64,000 bases of DNA, taken from contig JAHLWZ010000804.1 in NCBI GenBank assembly GCA_020536535.1, positions 62,001-126,000 of the forward strand, given 5' to 3'. The first letter of the stretch is position 1. Every line of letters begins with the position of its first letter. The position numbers were made by a program, and so were the translations under genes. A model generated the notes under the pieces. That model had not been told where the DNA came from and searched no databases. It saw nothing but the letters and a program-made list of their open reading frames with translations. Below, in pieces: positions 27,397 to 37,778 of this stretch. The DNA comes from Pelomyxa schiedti (Eukaryota > Evosea > Pelobiontida > Pelomyxidae).

Positions 27397-30161
27397 TTAC
27401 TCTGAAGGAGTGAAATTTTTGTTTGTGGGTAGGCCTTTTAGGGTTGCTGCTAGTTTCTGATGGTCTTCAGTTGTTGGGAAGCACACCTGTGAATGTAAAT
27501 TGAGTTGGGAAACTTTAGAGACCGGAGGGAGGAAAGCAAAAGGAAACATACGCTCGTTGCTTCATAAATGTTCAGGGCACCAGAGACATCACCCACGATA
27601 AGAAGCTTTCCGTCAGCGGACCACCTCAGCTTGTTAATTGGTCGTGATATGTTGGTTGTCCAAACAGGAACCTACTCGCCGGTGAGAAAGAGTTGTTTAC
27701 TATTAAGCAAGACTGGTACCTCTCTGTCTTTGTTGATGTTCCACAAGCTCACTGTTCCAGAGCCATCACCGCTGGCAAACAAGGCGGGGTGGACTGGTGA
27801 CCATCTTGTGTCATATATGGAGTCGGTACTATCCTCAAATGACATCACTACCTTGGGTGTATCTCCCTTTTGAGTTAGTGTTAACGGCTTTGTAATCCAT
27901 GTTGAGGGAATAACACTTTGATGGACCACAGGTGCGTGGAGTAGTCAGCCGAACTGGTAAGGAAAAGTTGCGTGAATTCGGGATTGGGGTTAAAATCAAT
28001 AGACGACACAATGCCGGAATGCCCGTCAAACTTGTCACATTCCGCCCTATGAGCTATTAATGCAGAAGTTAAGTACAGGTAGGAGACAAACTTCCCAGTG
28101 TCAGTATGGCGAGGCCCTCGGTAAATGTATCCCTCTTCACTGCCTGGATGGACCATGAGAATAAGGGGGAAGTGTAATGTGACGCACCCGCATAAAAGGT
28201 ATTCACTTCGCCTTTGGGGAAAGCGAGGCACGTCACCCCGACACTCATGTGAGCTTGTTTTGACTGAATGTTTTGCGATTCCTTTCCAAAAACGGTGAAC
28301 AACAGAGGAAGCAATAGAGAAATGTACCACAGGGCGAGACATGTTAGAAGTGGACCACAGACACATGTGCCCATCGGTGGAGGTGGTGATAAGGTTGTGT
28401 GCGTTTTGTGTGCCTATAAAGTTCATGCTAGTCCAATGTAAGCAAATGAGGAAATAGGGACTGTTACCTATAAACAGGATGTGTATGTGTCTGAGTGGAA
28501 ATAGGAATAACTTGTACAGGTGTAGATTTTGCTCTGGTGTCCCAAACAACCTGGACACAGGTTGGCCTGTGGGTTAAGTGAGGAGAACTGTACATACAAT
28601 ATGTCCGGAATAAGTGCCGCCATAAATTACTGTAGGGCTAAATGGGGAAAACATCGCAGATATCACTTGAGACTAAATAATGTTACCAAAACAAGCCTGG
28701 TGAAGGAAGACAACTTGACAATAGAAAGCGAATTCCGGTCTCTCCAGTATTAATTTGGGAGAGATATTCCACACTAAAACCAATCCTTCAGTCTCACTCC
28801 ACACAGAGGAACGACCATAAGAGGCAAGGAGAAGTTCAGGAAACTAGTGAGAGTTAAAAATAAAGTGCGGATACAAACGTGAGTAGTGTTGTGGTTGAGT
28901 GTACTGTGTGGTAAGCATGATCACTTTGGCTGAGAAGCAAAGGTCGGTAACTGGTCTGCCTTTGTGTTTGTCCGAGAGTAGAGAGCGTTTAAAAACAAGA
29001 CTTTCAACAGTAGCTTCTCTGCTAAAGAAAAACTCACTTCTCGAAACAGGAAGAGGATTTCATACGCAGATGTACCGTCAGTATTACTTGCATAATCAAA
29101 GAGTAAATCTGGAATCATATCTGATACAACCAGAACTTTTTCCATGACTTTGACTTTCTTTGACAAAAACGTTTCAAATTCTTTGCTTTCCACAATATCT
29201 CGTATTTCATCCTCGTTGAGTGCTGAAAGAAGTAAGTGGGAGTTGGAGGCATGCTTCGCAAACTCTTAACGACTGGTTTGGGAGGATCAACTGAGCGCAA
29301 AGCAGATGAATGGGCATCAGTATCGACGTGAAAATCAGGCCGAATAACACGTGACATTGTTCTCCTGCGGGTGAGAGGCGTGACCTTGTGTGTTAGTGGG
29401 CTTTTGTACAATGCCATTATGATTTAATGAGACGGTTTTTTTTTGAGGCACACATTTTGAACTTTTGGAGATTCTCCAGCTGGTGTAGTGGCCTCTGACG
29501 CCGGAGTTTCTGTTGAAGTGGTTGAGTCCATTACAGTTTGCGTAGATTTGTCGTAGGTTTCCTGTGTGAGTGTTCATGAATATGACCCACAATTGAAGTC
29601 TCTAGGTACCCTTTGGCGTATTGTCATAACTGCTACATCGAATGTCTGTTGTAGTGCCGGAGCTCGCCGCTGACGTGTCAATTGCTGCTCCTGCTGTTGT
29701 TGTTGTTGTTGCTGCTGCTGTTGCTGTTGTTGTTGAGTCGCCAGGAGTTGTTGCTGTAGAGCTTGAATCTGTTGCTGCAGTTGTGTTATTACTTGCCGAG
29801 AGTCATCGGATGTGGGCGGGGGTGTTGACTCCGAATTATGGGCCTGGCTCTGCGACGTCGTAGGCTGCGAGGGCGAGGGTGCCGTCGGCGCAGGCGCCGT
29901 GGTTGGCGCCCCAAGGGACGACAAAATGCCATCCAACGAAGTGGCGCTGAGCAGGCGATCCAATTCCAGCACGACCGGGGTATCAATTCCGCCATTTATG
30001 CTGGAAGTCATCGTGGACGGCGGCAACGATACAGACGAAGGGGAGGGAGAACTCGAGATCGACGATGGCGTCGCCGCTACAGCAGCCGCCGCACGCCGTT
30101 TGCTTTCAAGCAATTGTTTCTTCTTGGCCAACTCGGCCTGCAGGTCCCGCTTTGCCGACAT
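27397..30161 (-). CDS. DYNC1I: Cytoplasmic dynein intermediate chain
   Basis: Cargo- and dynactin-binding WD40 subunit of cytoplasmic dynein. It starts at ATG 30161: [20 protein letters not shown] matches the conserved N-terminal helix MSDKxxLKAELERKKQ that binds p150Glued and NudE. A Ser/Pro-rich part and a poly-Gln segment follow. Toward the C-terminus come [20 protein letters not shown] and [11 protein letters not shown], typical of the family, then more WD repeats ([50 protein letters not shown]). The last repeat is [20 protein letters not shown]. The end reads FTPSE with TAA at 27397-27399. The gene converges on DDX6 with about 180 bp between stops. Confidence 0.93.
29690..29765 (-). repeat. 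CAG/CAA poly-glutamine tract
   Basis: A mixed CAA/CAG run encodes about fifteen consecutive Gln after [11 protein letters not shown] in the dynein intermediate chain, between the N-terminal helix and the WD domain. Confidence 0.9.
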
Positions 30162-30478
30162 CACGGTCTCTCGCACCCTTGTATTTCGCCTTTTTTTTTG
30201 ATTTGATGGCCAAACGAGCGAATCGAAACAAAAAATCCAAGATTACGCGGCGAGGACCCCTTCTTCTTCAACAACCTTCAGAATCTTATCACAATCACAT
30301 TGGGGAGATCACACGGCTTCCATGTACTTCCCCAGAGAGCTGGTGTTTCAGCGTGAGACCATTCTGATGCCGCCACTACTGGGCCAAAGTTCAACAAGTC
30401 TGACGACGACTTTCTAGAAGCGAAGGGTCACAACAGACCGAAGAAAAAAAAACAAAAAAACACAGCGAGCGTGGGACG
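30162..30478. promoter_or_regulatory. Divergent promoter region, dynein chain and sugar isomerase
   Basis: 317 bp between opposite start codons, with T-rich and A-rich runs on either flank (30188-30200 and 30444-30460). No specific motif was recognised. Confidence 0.4.
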
Positions 30479-32608
30479 ATGGCAGCAACGGGCGAAAGGA
30501 CTGTGTACTTGGCAGTGAGCGGCGATTCGCGGGTGACGGCCAACCGCGACTGCTGGCCGGCTCAGCAGGCGATGGAGGCGCTGCTCACGGCGGCGCTGAG
30601 GTCCCGCGGCGCCGTCGTCGTCAGGGCGCACCCCTTCGACGAGAGGCTGGGGCACGGGTTCATATGGAACCAGCGGATGGGCCTCGACGTGTTCGCGAAG
30701 ATCCCTCGCGACGCCTTCGTGATAGTAGCAGAGTCTGTTTGGCAATACAGCTACTTCGTTACAGGTGGTTTGAGGTATTTTTTTTTCCCATTTCCTTTCC
30801 TGCTTTTTTTTTTTCTGCTTCTTCTTCTTCTTCTTCGCCCCATTTCTTGTGGCTCTTTGTGTGTGTTAAGTTTCTTGTCAGGACGCACCAAGGGCCGATT
30901 TTAACTGTGGCCAATTGGGATGCTACTTGGCCAGGACTCGTGGGCCTACTGAACTTGAACGCAAGTCTGACAAAGATGGGGAAAAAGTTCTCCTCTTTAT
31001 GGAGTGTATCTTTTGATGACGAATTCTTCCTCAATGGCCTTACGACTTGGCTTAAGACTGGCGTTGTGGAACACCCTATTTCGTAATGCAACTTTTTTCC
31101 CTTGTATTTCCTAAGTTTGATTTCACAAAAGGCATGTCCGCGAACCAGAAATCAACACCTTGCCAAGTGGGTGGGTGGCACTGGGAACAAAGATTGGCAC
31201 AGAAATGAAAGAAAAGAAGGTCATAATGGGCATTTTTGATGAAGGGTGCATGGGAATGTACAATGCATTCTTTGACGATGAGTTGCTGAACCCGTATGCC
31301 TATCTCTTCCTTACTTAGTCTCAGTGGTTAATGTAACAAGATGTGGGATTTATAAAGAGAGGCTGAGCCAATCAGCCCTTTTCGCTGCCATGCAAACCGT
31401 CACGGTTCAGGAGGCCTGGGAAGCATTTGAATGGTGCCGCCGTGAAGGAATGACTTTTGTCCTGGGAAAGGACCCCAGAACGGAGTTGACAGTTGACCAA
31501 GTCCTTGAACAATTCAAGATGTACATTGCCGCAGTTCGCCTTGCGCATGCCTTCTCTTGTGACTGCATTGGAATTCAATATCAGCAAGGACTTAAAGATA
31601 CCTGTGCGGCTTCTGACTTGGCAGAAGGTCTTCTCAACAATGCACATAGACCACCCGTTTGCAATCCTGAGACTGGTGCTGTTCTATTTGATGGTACGAT
31701 TGAATAGAATTCGTAATGTACAATTTTCTAACTTCATTTCAGGTGAGCCAGTTGTCCACTTCAATGAAGGTACTATCTAAGGATCCCCCTTTGTTTTTTT
31801 CCTGCTTAACGATTGTTAGTTGATGAAGGTTCCGCGGTTGATGCAATGGTTACTAACAGGGTTGCTAAGGCTATGTCCATTGACCCTGCAACAACTCTTC
31901 ACGATATAAGGTAAACCTGATCCATCAAAAACCGTCGCACCATCAACATTGAACAAAAGGTGGGGAGAGTGGTTCAATGGTGATGGAATAAATGACTTTG
32001 TCTGGTTATTTGAAATCTCCGGTGCAGTTCCTCCTTCTCATCTGAAAGGAGGTTACAGGTCGTAACAACCTATATTCACACTCTTGTATTAATATAGCAC
32101 ACGTTTAGAGGCTCTTCAAGTGAGAGACAGCCACCAGTTTTCTTCCCCCGAGGAGGAGGCAGCTTGAAGGGAATAAGCAAGCCAGGTCCCACAATCCTGC
32201 CACTCTTCCTTCCTCAGAATTGCCATTAAAACACAACACCCAACAGGAGAGATCGTGTGGAGCAGAGTGTACCAACTTGGAGGCGCACTTCACGCCGACC
32301 TCGGGCGCGGGACAGCAGTGGAACTGCCACTCGAGGAGACCCAGAGGAGATGGAACCTATCCACCAAACAGTGGCCGGTAATGCACGCAGTGCTTCACGG
32401 GGTTACCCGCGACCAGGTTCCCTTTCCCTCTTTCTTCACTGAGAAGTTCTAACTCCAAACACTACTACAGATGATGGCACGGCACAAGTCCAACCACATC
32501 CAGGTTGTGTACGGAAACGACGCACAGTCCGCCAACCAACTCTTGGCCATCAAGCTTGCTGCCTTCAAGGCCATGGGCATTACGCCTCATTTGTGTGGAA
32601 GCGTTTAA
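30479..32608 (+). CDS. L-fucose isomerase-like protein
   Basis: Starts at ATG 30479 (MAATGERTVYLAVSGDSRV) and joins through many short introns. Recognisable pieces are FIWNQRMGLDVFAKIP, ILTVANWDATWPGLVGLLNL, KVIMGIFDEGCMGMYNAFFD (hallmark of the fucose-isomerase-like family), QFKMYIAAVRLAHAFSCDCI, GIQYQQGLKDTCAASDLAEG, then DGEPVVHFNEVDEGSAVDAM across three exons, and SGAVPPSHLKGGYR. The C-terminus reads NHIQVVYGNDAQSANQLLAI and PHLCGSV with TAA at 32606-32608. Members of this family (related to FucI/AraA) interconvert aldoses and ketoses using a divalent metal and are mostly bacterial. The true substrate is unknown. Metal ligands could not be assigned from memory with certainty. Acquisition from bacteria is plausible because the family is rare in eukaryotes, but many introns show long residence. 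Confidence 0.7.
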
Positions 32609-33057
32609 CTTTGACATAAAAACAACCACCCGGATCTTTGGGTGTTTTCATTCACACCCAAAAAATTATTTCCACCCAGTGTGGCGAGGTGACTTCGCGT
32701 CGCTGTAGTTCTAAGTACGGTTCTAATCACTGATGGATTTCTGGGAAAACTACCGCGAATCTGTTGGGACCCTGAGGGAGATCCAGGCGACACCTAGAAC
32801 TGATTCTAGCGCCTTTATAAGGCGGGAACAACACCATCGTAGTTATAGCAAGCAAAAAGCTAAAGTAATAAACAATAAACTCTTGTGTTTGTATTCGGGC
32901 TTCTTTCTCCCTTACTACACAAGTAAAACAACAACCATCGACACCCCAGCACACCTCACAGTGTGGTGGTCACTATCCTAACCCAATCTACCTCGGCACA
33001 CCCAGACTGCCGTTTCGTCGCTTCAGCGGAAACGAAAAAGAAAATTTCCCTTCGGAA
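32609..33057 (+). other. Intergenic region
   Basis: About 450 bp between two genes on the same strand. No conserved exon, RNA gene or repeat is seen; it should hold the isomerase 3' UTR and the promoter of the flavodoxin gene. Confidence 0.4.
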
Positions 33058-34352
33058 ATGAGTGCGTTTGGAGGGAGGCTTGGCGTTTTGTCGTACAGTT
33101 TGACTGGAAACACAAAGTACTTGTGTGACACAGTGTCAGATCTGCTCGTCAAGGCCGGTGCCGGTGCGTTGTTGCTGCCACTGTTTGTTTCAACCTCCGC
33201 TCATAACGCGGTTTTTTTAACACAGTATGCGATGTGGAAAAAGTGGACCTGATTGAAGCCGTAAGGGGCGACGTATCGTCTGCCGAGGTCGCTGAAATAC
33301 TATCGCGAGTTTCTGTCGTCCTCGTAGGTTGTAATCCACTTTATTTATTACATGCCCTAAGGAAAATATTAATAGTGCACTCATTATCGTGTAGGTTGGC
33401 TTTGTTGGCGATCAATGGAGCCACCGGGGGTTCAAGAATTCTTTTCTGAACTTCCTGACGGTGTTCTACGTGGAAAGCCCGCTATCCTCGTCTCCACTGG
33501 TGGTGCTGGGTTGTTGCTTTGATATTGCATAGTTTTTCATGTTCATTACATGGTCTCAGGGTTGGACAAGGGTTCGAAAGAATGACCTACGAACTTAACG
33601 TTAAAGGTGCTAGTGTCATTCACCAGGTATGCTCCCGTCTTCTTCTTCGACGCATTGAGGTATTCCGTGAAGCTTTTCCTTATGGCACCAGAAAACATCC
33701 CTTTTGCTTGTCCTAGTAAATCATCCCCTGGACAACGATGGGGTTCAGTTCACACCGACAGAATTCCCAGTTTTGCTGCTGAAGTCATTTCTAGACTTCA
33801 AGGCTTTTCTCTGGGCAGTGTTCCACCCAGGCCAAGGAAGAATCCACCACCGAAAAATCTACCTTCTGTCTTAGGTTTGCTCTATGATTTCAATTCTCTG
33901 TTTAACGGGGGGAAAAAAAGAACGAGTGCTCTTTGTACCCATTGTGATTGACAAATCGAGATGCTTCAAGTGCAAGTCATGTGTTAAGAAATGCCCCTCT
34001 AAATCGATTTCCATTGAGGACAGTGGTAACTCTCCTCCAAATAACACCAGTACTTACACCCGCGGCAGATTCCTCATTTCCCGTGGTTGACGGCAATACT
34101 TGCCTTCACTGCTGCCGGTGTATCAACGCGTGCCCGGCAAACGCACTTTCCATGTCAGGACTTCAGGCGAGGCAGCAGTACCAGTTTAAGCAGTCAGTTC
34201 TTGCCCAAGGCCAAAACTACCCAACCATACCCGAAATGATCCCACTGGTCCTCACAGCCCTCGTGCAAATGCACCCCACATTCTTCAAATCCACTGCCGC
34301 CCTATGCCTCTGCGTCTTCCTCCTGCTCCTTCTCTTTTACTGGCTCCACTAG
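33058..34352 (+). CDS. Tail-anchored flavodoxin / 2[4Fe-4S] ferredoxin fusion (EFR1-like)
   Basis: Starts at ATG 33058. The first exon gives LGVLSYSLTGNTKYLCDTV, with the FMN phosphate-binding loop S-x-T-G-N-T of flavodoxins. Later exons give VEKVDLIEAVRGDVSSAEVA, GKPAILVSTGG and FLMAPENIPFACPSKSSPGQ. A two-cluster ferredoxin domain follows: CFKCKSCVKKCPSKSI and CLHCCRCINACPANAL. The last exon ends in one hydrophobic helix, CLCVFLLLLLFYWLH, and TAG at 34350-34352. This order is that of the EFR1-type flavodoxin-ferredoxin proteins of anaerobic prokaryotes. The C-terminal helix suggests a tail-anchored protein facing the cytosol. It likely shuttles electrons between ferredoxin, FMN and an unknown partner. 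Confidence 0.82.
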
Positions 34353-34569
34353 TATCACCCACAAACAAACACCACGCCGTGCTCTGTGGAATTCCGCTGC
34401 CTTCCACAAAAAGCCTGTGGTTTGTTCCCACCCACTTTCGGAACCGGTGATGTTGCCTAAAAAGAACACCTTCGTTGCAAAATGGGATTTCCAAAAAACG
34501 AAAGCACAGAACGAAATAAAATCAAACAAATAAACTATCGTGTAAATAAGGTACACAATAGTGGCTCAA

Positions 34570-36144
34570 TGGACAACAACAGCACCAGCCTCAGTCCCGA
34601 CACAAACCAAGACGTAAGAATTTCCTTCGCCCTTTGGCACCTTTAATCCCAATCTCGGGCGGCTAACCCACAATTATGACTAGACGGGGGGAGGACTGAC
34701 TGTAGAGGATGTAAGAATCGCGGGGATTGTTTGCTCGGTGTTCTCTTTGCTTGGAAGCAGTTTGGTTATTGCTGCCACGTTGGCTATTCCAAGTTTGCGG
34801 AAAGTTTTCAGAAACAGACTTGTATCTAACAGTTTGTTGTTGTTTACTGTCTGACTGGTTGGGGGGGGTGTTTTTTTTTGTTTATCTGTCTTGTGTGTCA
34901 CAGGTTGTTGGTGGGATAGACTGTTTATTTATAATGTTTTTAGGTTCTTTACTTGAGTGTGAGTGACTCAATGTGGGCTCTTACACTACTGTGGGATTTA
35001 AATGCTAATTTGGAAGAAGGAACGGCGTGCAATGCTGCAGGATTTCTGCTGCAGTGGTTTGTTGTCTGTTCTGATTTCTTAGTCTTGGCCCTTGCTGTAT
35101 CAATGTATGCAGCACCTATATTATTGCAGACATCCAATTCTTCTCTTGAGTCATCTGCATACCTATCAATAAATTGAAGTGAAGGTTCCTCGGAATTGTA
35201 CTAAAATTCAATTTGGAGACTCCACTATCTGACGTTGTCTGCATATGTGGGGCTTATGTCCCCACTTTTGGGCTTGCCTTGATACCTCTGTTTGGAGGCA
35301 CTCCAGGAGGCTACGGCCCGCGAGGTGCTTGGTAAACTTTCGCCATTGCTGAGATTTTCACAGTTGAAACTAATAACGCTCAGGTGCTGGATCCAGGTAA
35401 CTATAACCACTGCATCATTTCTTATTGTCTAAAAATACTGTCCCTTGGCGACATGACAGGATCCTCTCTCTGTATATTGTTACACCGCCGTTTGAAAGTT
35501 CTAATGTTAGTAGGGGTTACTTATGAGCTATATGTTTGCGTGGATTGTTGCAGTGGCAATCACCATACTTTACATGTAACTCTTTTTCGAATCCAGTACT
35601 ACTCTAACGTTCTGCATAGCTTAATCATCAGACACATCCTTACTGCGACTCGGCAGGTGAAACTGCTTGGAAGTGCTGTCACCCCAGACAAAGCAAAAGA
35701 GCACGAGTTAACACTTCAACTCTATAAGACGTTCTTTGCGTTCCCTTTGTGCTTCATCATCCAATGGATTCCGGCCACTGTACCTTCCCCCAACTCCACA
35801 TTACTTCCTCATCATGCTACAGATAAATCGTGTTAACAACCTTGTTCACCCCGATACTCAGAATGTCTGGTTGCTATTTTTCCATGTATGTATGAACAAT
35901 TTTTTATGTTTTGGAAAAAAAAACCACAAAAAAGGTTGTCTTCTGTTGGTCTGGGGGGGTTTACAACAGCATAGTTTATTCAGCAGTTCATAGACGGACT
36001 CTGCTAGTGTGTTTGAAGCAAATAGTACTGATTGCCAGAGGGAAAGGAAGTTCTGGGGAGCGTGCCCGCCCAGTTTCGATGGATTTGAGTACAACGGTAC
36101 AACATCCCCAATTACTTTGTTTGGTTTACTGCCGCTTATTCTAA
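34570..36144 (+). CDS. cAMP-receptor-like G-protein-coupled receptor
   Basis: Begins at ATG 34570 with a short N-glycosylatable start (MDNNSTSLSPDTNQD). Helix 1 is IAGIVCSVFSLLGSSLVIAA followed by TLAIPSLRKVFRNRLVSNSL. The next segments are GTACNAAGFLLQWFVVCSDF and LVLALAVSMYAAPIL (helix 3, with the Cys expected for the extracellular disulfide), then GAYVPTFGLALIPLFGGTPG and YGPRGAW in loop 2, the pattern of the Dictyostelium cAR/Crl family. Helix 7 has GGVYNSIVYSAVHRR and a basic tail, ending at TAA 36142-36144. The ligand is unknown. Exon borders between helices 2 and 6 are only partly resolved. The gene converges on the next one with 57 bp between them. Confidence 0.7.
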
Positions 36145-36201
36145 GCACAGGATGAAAATTTATAACGGCGAATTTTGTACAAGTACCACGTAGTAAAACA
36201 A

Positions 36202-37715
36202 TTACATATTCCCTTTTCTTTCCCACCTCTCTTTGGATTCAAAGCTGTTGTAAAGAGGAAAAAAAAAACCATGAACTGGGAATAAAATGGTGTAGAGTAT
36301 ACCCCCATTGCAGACGTGGCCGCTTGAGCTTTCTTGAGTGTAGTTCCTCCTCTGCTTTTGCATCATCATAAGCCTTGCAATTTAGTGCCGCTACTAATTG
36401 TTTCTGGCGATGAGATTCAGATAGCCTGTCACTAAGGTTCGAAGCCGAGGCGAAATCACCATTACGTAGAGCTTGCCGAATTTCCTTTTCCTCTGGTGGC
36501 TGGAATTGGAAAATTTAGTGTCCCTCAAAATATAAAGGAGGTACTTTACCACATCAACCAAGGGGCCCTGTGGAACATCCTTCAATTGCGGGTTTGGATC
36601 CAGGTATTTCCAGATATCAGTCCGGCTGACACATTGAGGGTCCATGTGTTTCTTTGAATCACTGGAGCCCAAATTTCGCTGCCCACTGTTCCGGAATGCT
36701 GTATTAGAGGGTTCAATCAGTGATTCCGATGTGGGGCTGGTCTTTGTGTGTGGAGAATCCAAGTCATTAATATCACCAGCAAGAGCGCTATTAACTGTGT
36801 ACTTGGTGGGGAAAAAAAACCAGTAATAATGTTATTCCCTTGTCCCATGTGCATACATTTAAACAAAACAAAACAAAACAAAACAAAACAAAACAAAACA
36901 AAACAAAACAAAACAAAACAAAACAAAACAAAACAAAACAAAACAAAACAAAACAAAACAAACAACAAACAACAAACAACAAACAACAAACAACAAACAA
37001 CAAACAACAAACAACAAACAACAAACAACAAACAACAAACAACAATGGTCGTAGTAGAAACGCACCCTTCTTTTGAATGAGCTTTCGTAAGTTCTTAACT
37101 CTCTTATGGGACATTGAATGAGCCAAAGCGTCCCTCCGCGCCCTGCACGCCTCCACCCTCCTCGCCAATTGTAACTGCAACTCCAATTGCCCCTGCACTT
37201 GCACTTGCTGGTTCTGTTGGTGCTCTTGATCCAATTGACTCGGTGAGGGGGTAAGTGACTCGCCTAAGATGGCACCGCCGTCGTCGCACTTGGAACCCCT
37301 GTCGGCGTCTGCCGCTGGGGTGGCAGCGCTCAGTGGGCCCCCACCACCCTCGCTGTGTTGTTGCGGTTCTGAGTAGTGGCACTCGTGTTGTGGGAGGGGT
37401 GCACAGCTCGAGTTGGAAATGGTAGCCGATGCTGCAGTTGTGGAATGATCGTCGTCATGGTCGCCCGGAAGCTCAGTAACTCCGAGTGACATGATGATGG
37501 TTTCAACGAAATCTACTGGGACCTGGGGGCACACCTTGGCTAGAGTACCACGCAAATGTTGTCTGCCTAAAAATCCAAGATAGCCACAACAAGAGACGAG
37601 ACAATTTTCGTTCACCTTTCGAAGAGCACTTGGAAAATAATGGTCCTCTTTTCTCGTTTGAGTTACAGAGGGAAACCCCTGTTTTCAGTGTTTTTTGCAA
37701 TAACAACAAGCGCAT
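36202..37715 (-). CDS. Small protein, tentatively FAM204A-like
   Basis: Start taken at ATG 37715 (MRLLLLQKTLKTGVSL). Splicing gives CSSKGRQHLRGTLAKVCPQV, then an acidic/His-rich stretch, a Gln-rich coiled coil (EHQQNQQVQVQGQLELQLQL) and KRVKNLRKLIQKK. After the microsatellite-bearing intron it continues YTVNSALAGDINDLDS, DIWKYLDPNPQLKDVPQGPL, EKEIRQALRNGDFASASNLS and RPRLQWGFESKERWERKGNM, ending with TAA at 36202-36204. The ending RL-WGFE-KERWE-KGNM and the short helical GDF-SA-NLSDRL segment recall the uncharacterised FAM204A family, but that is from memory and tentative. No function is known. Confidence 0.6.
36861..37045 (-). repeat. Double intronic microsatellite (AAACA)n then (AACAAAC)n
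   Basis: About 20 perfect copies of AAACA (36861-36960) pass directly into about 12 perfect copies of AACAAAC (36961-37045). The array lies inside an intron of the minus-strand gene, so the transcript carries U/G-rich repeats. Long open frames on both strands across it exist only because the repeat lacks stop codons. Confidence 0.95.
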
Positions 37716-37778
37716 AGTTGGTTTAGAAACAACTATTTGCCGAACTACAATCTCAAACAATAAGACAGTGTAGAGATT

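Noticed and set aside
36717-37615. Long open frames with VLFCF and VVCCLLF repeats or NKTKQ repeats
   Set aside because: They are translations of the microsatellite, which lacks stops in several frames; flanking exons show that it lies in an intron.
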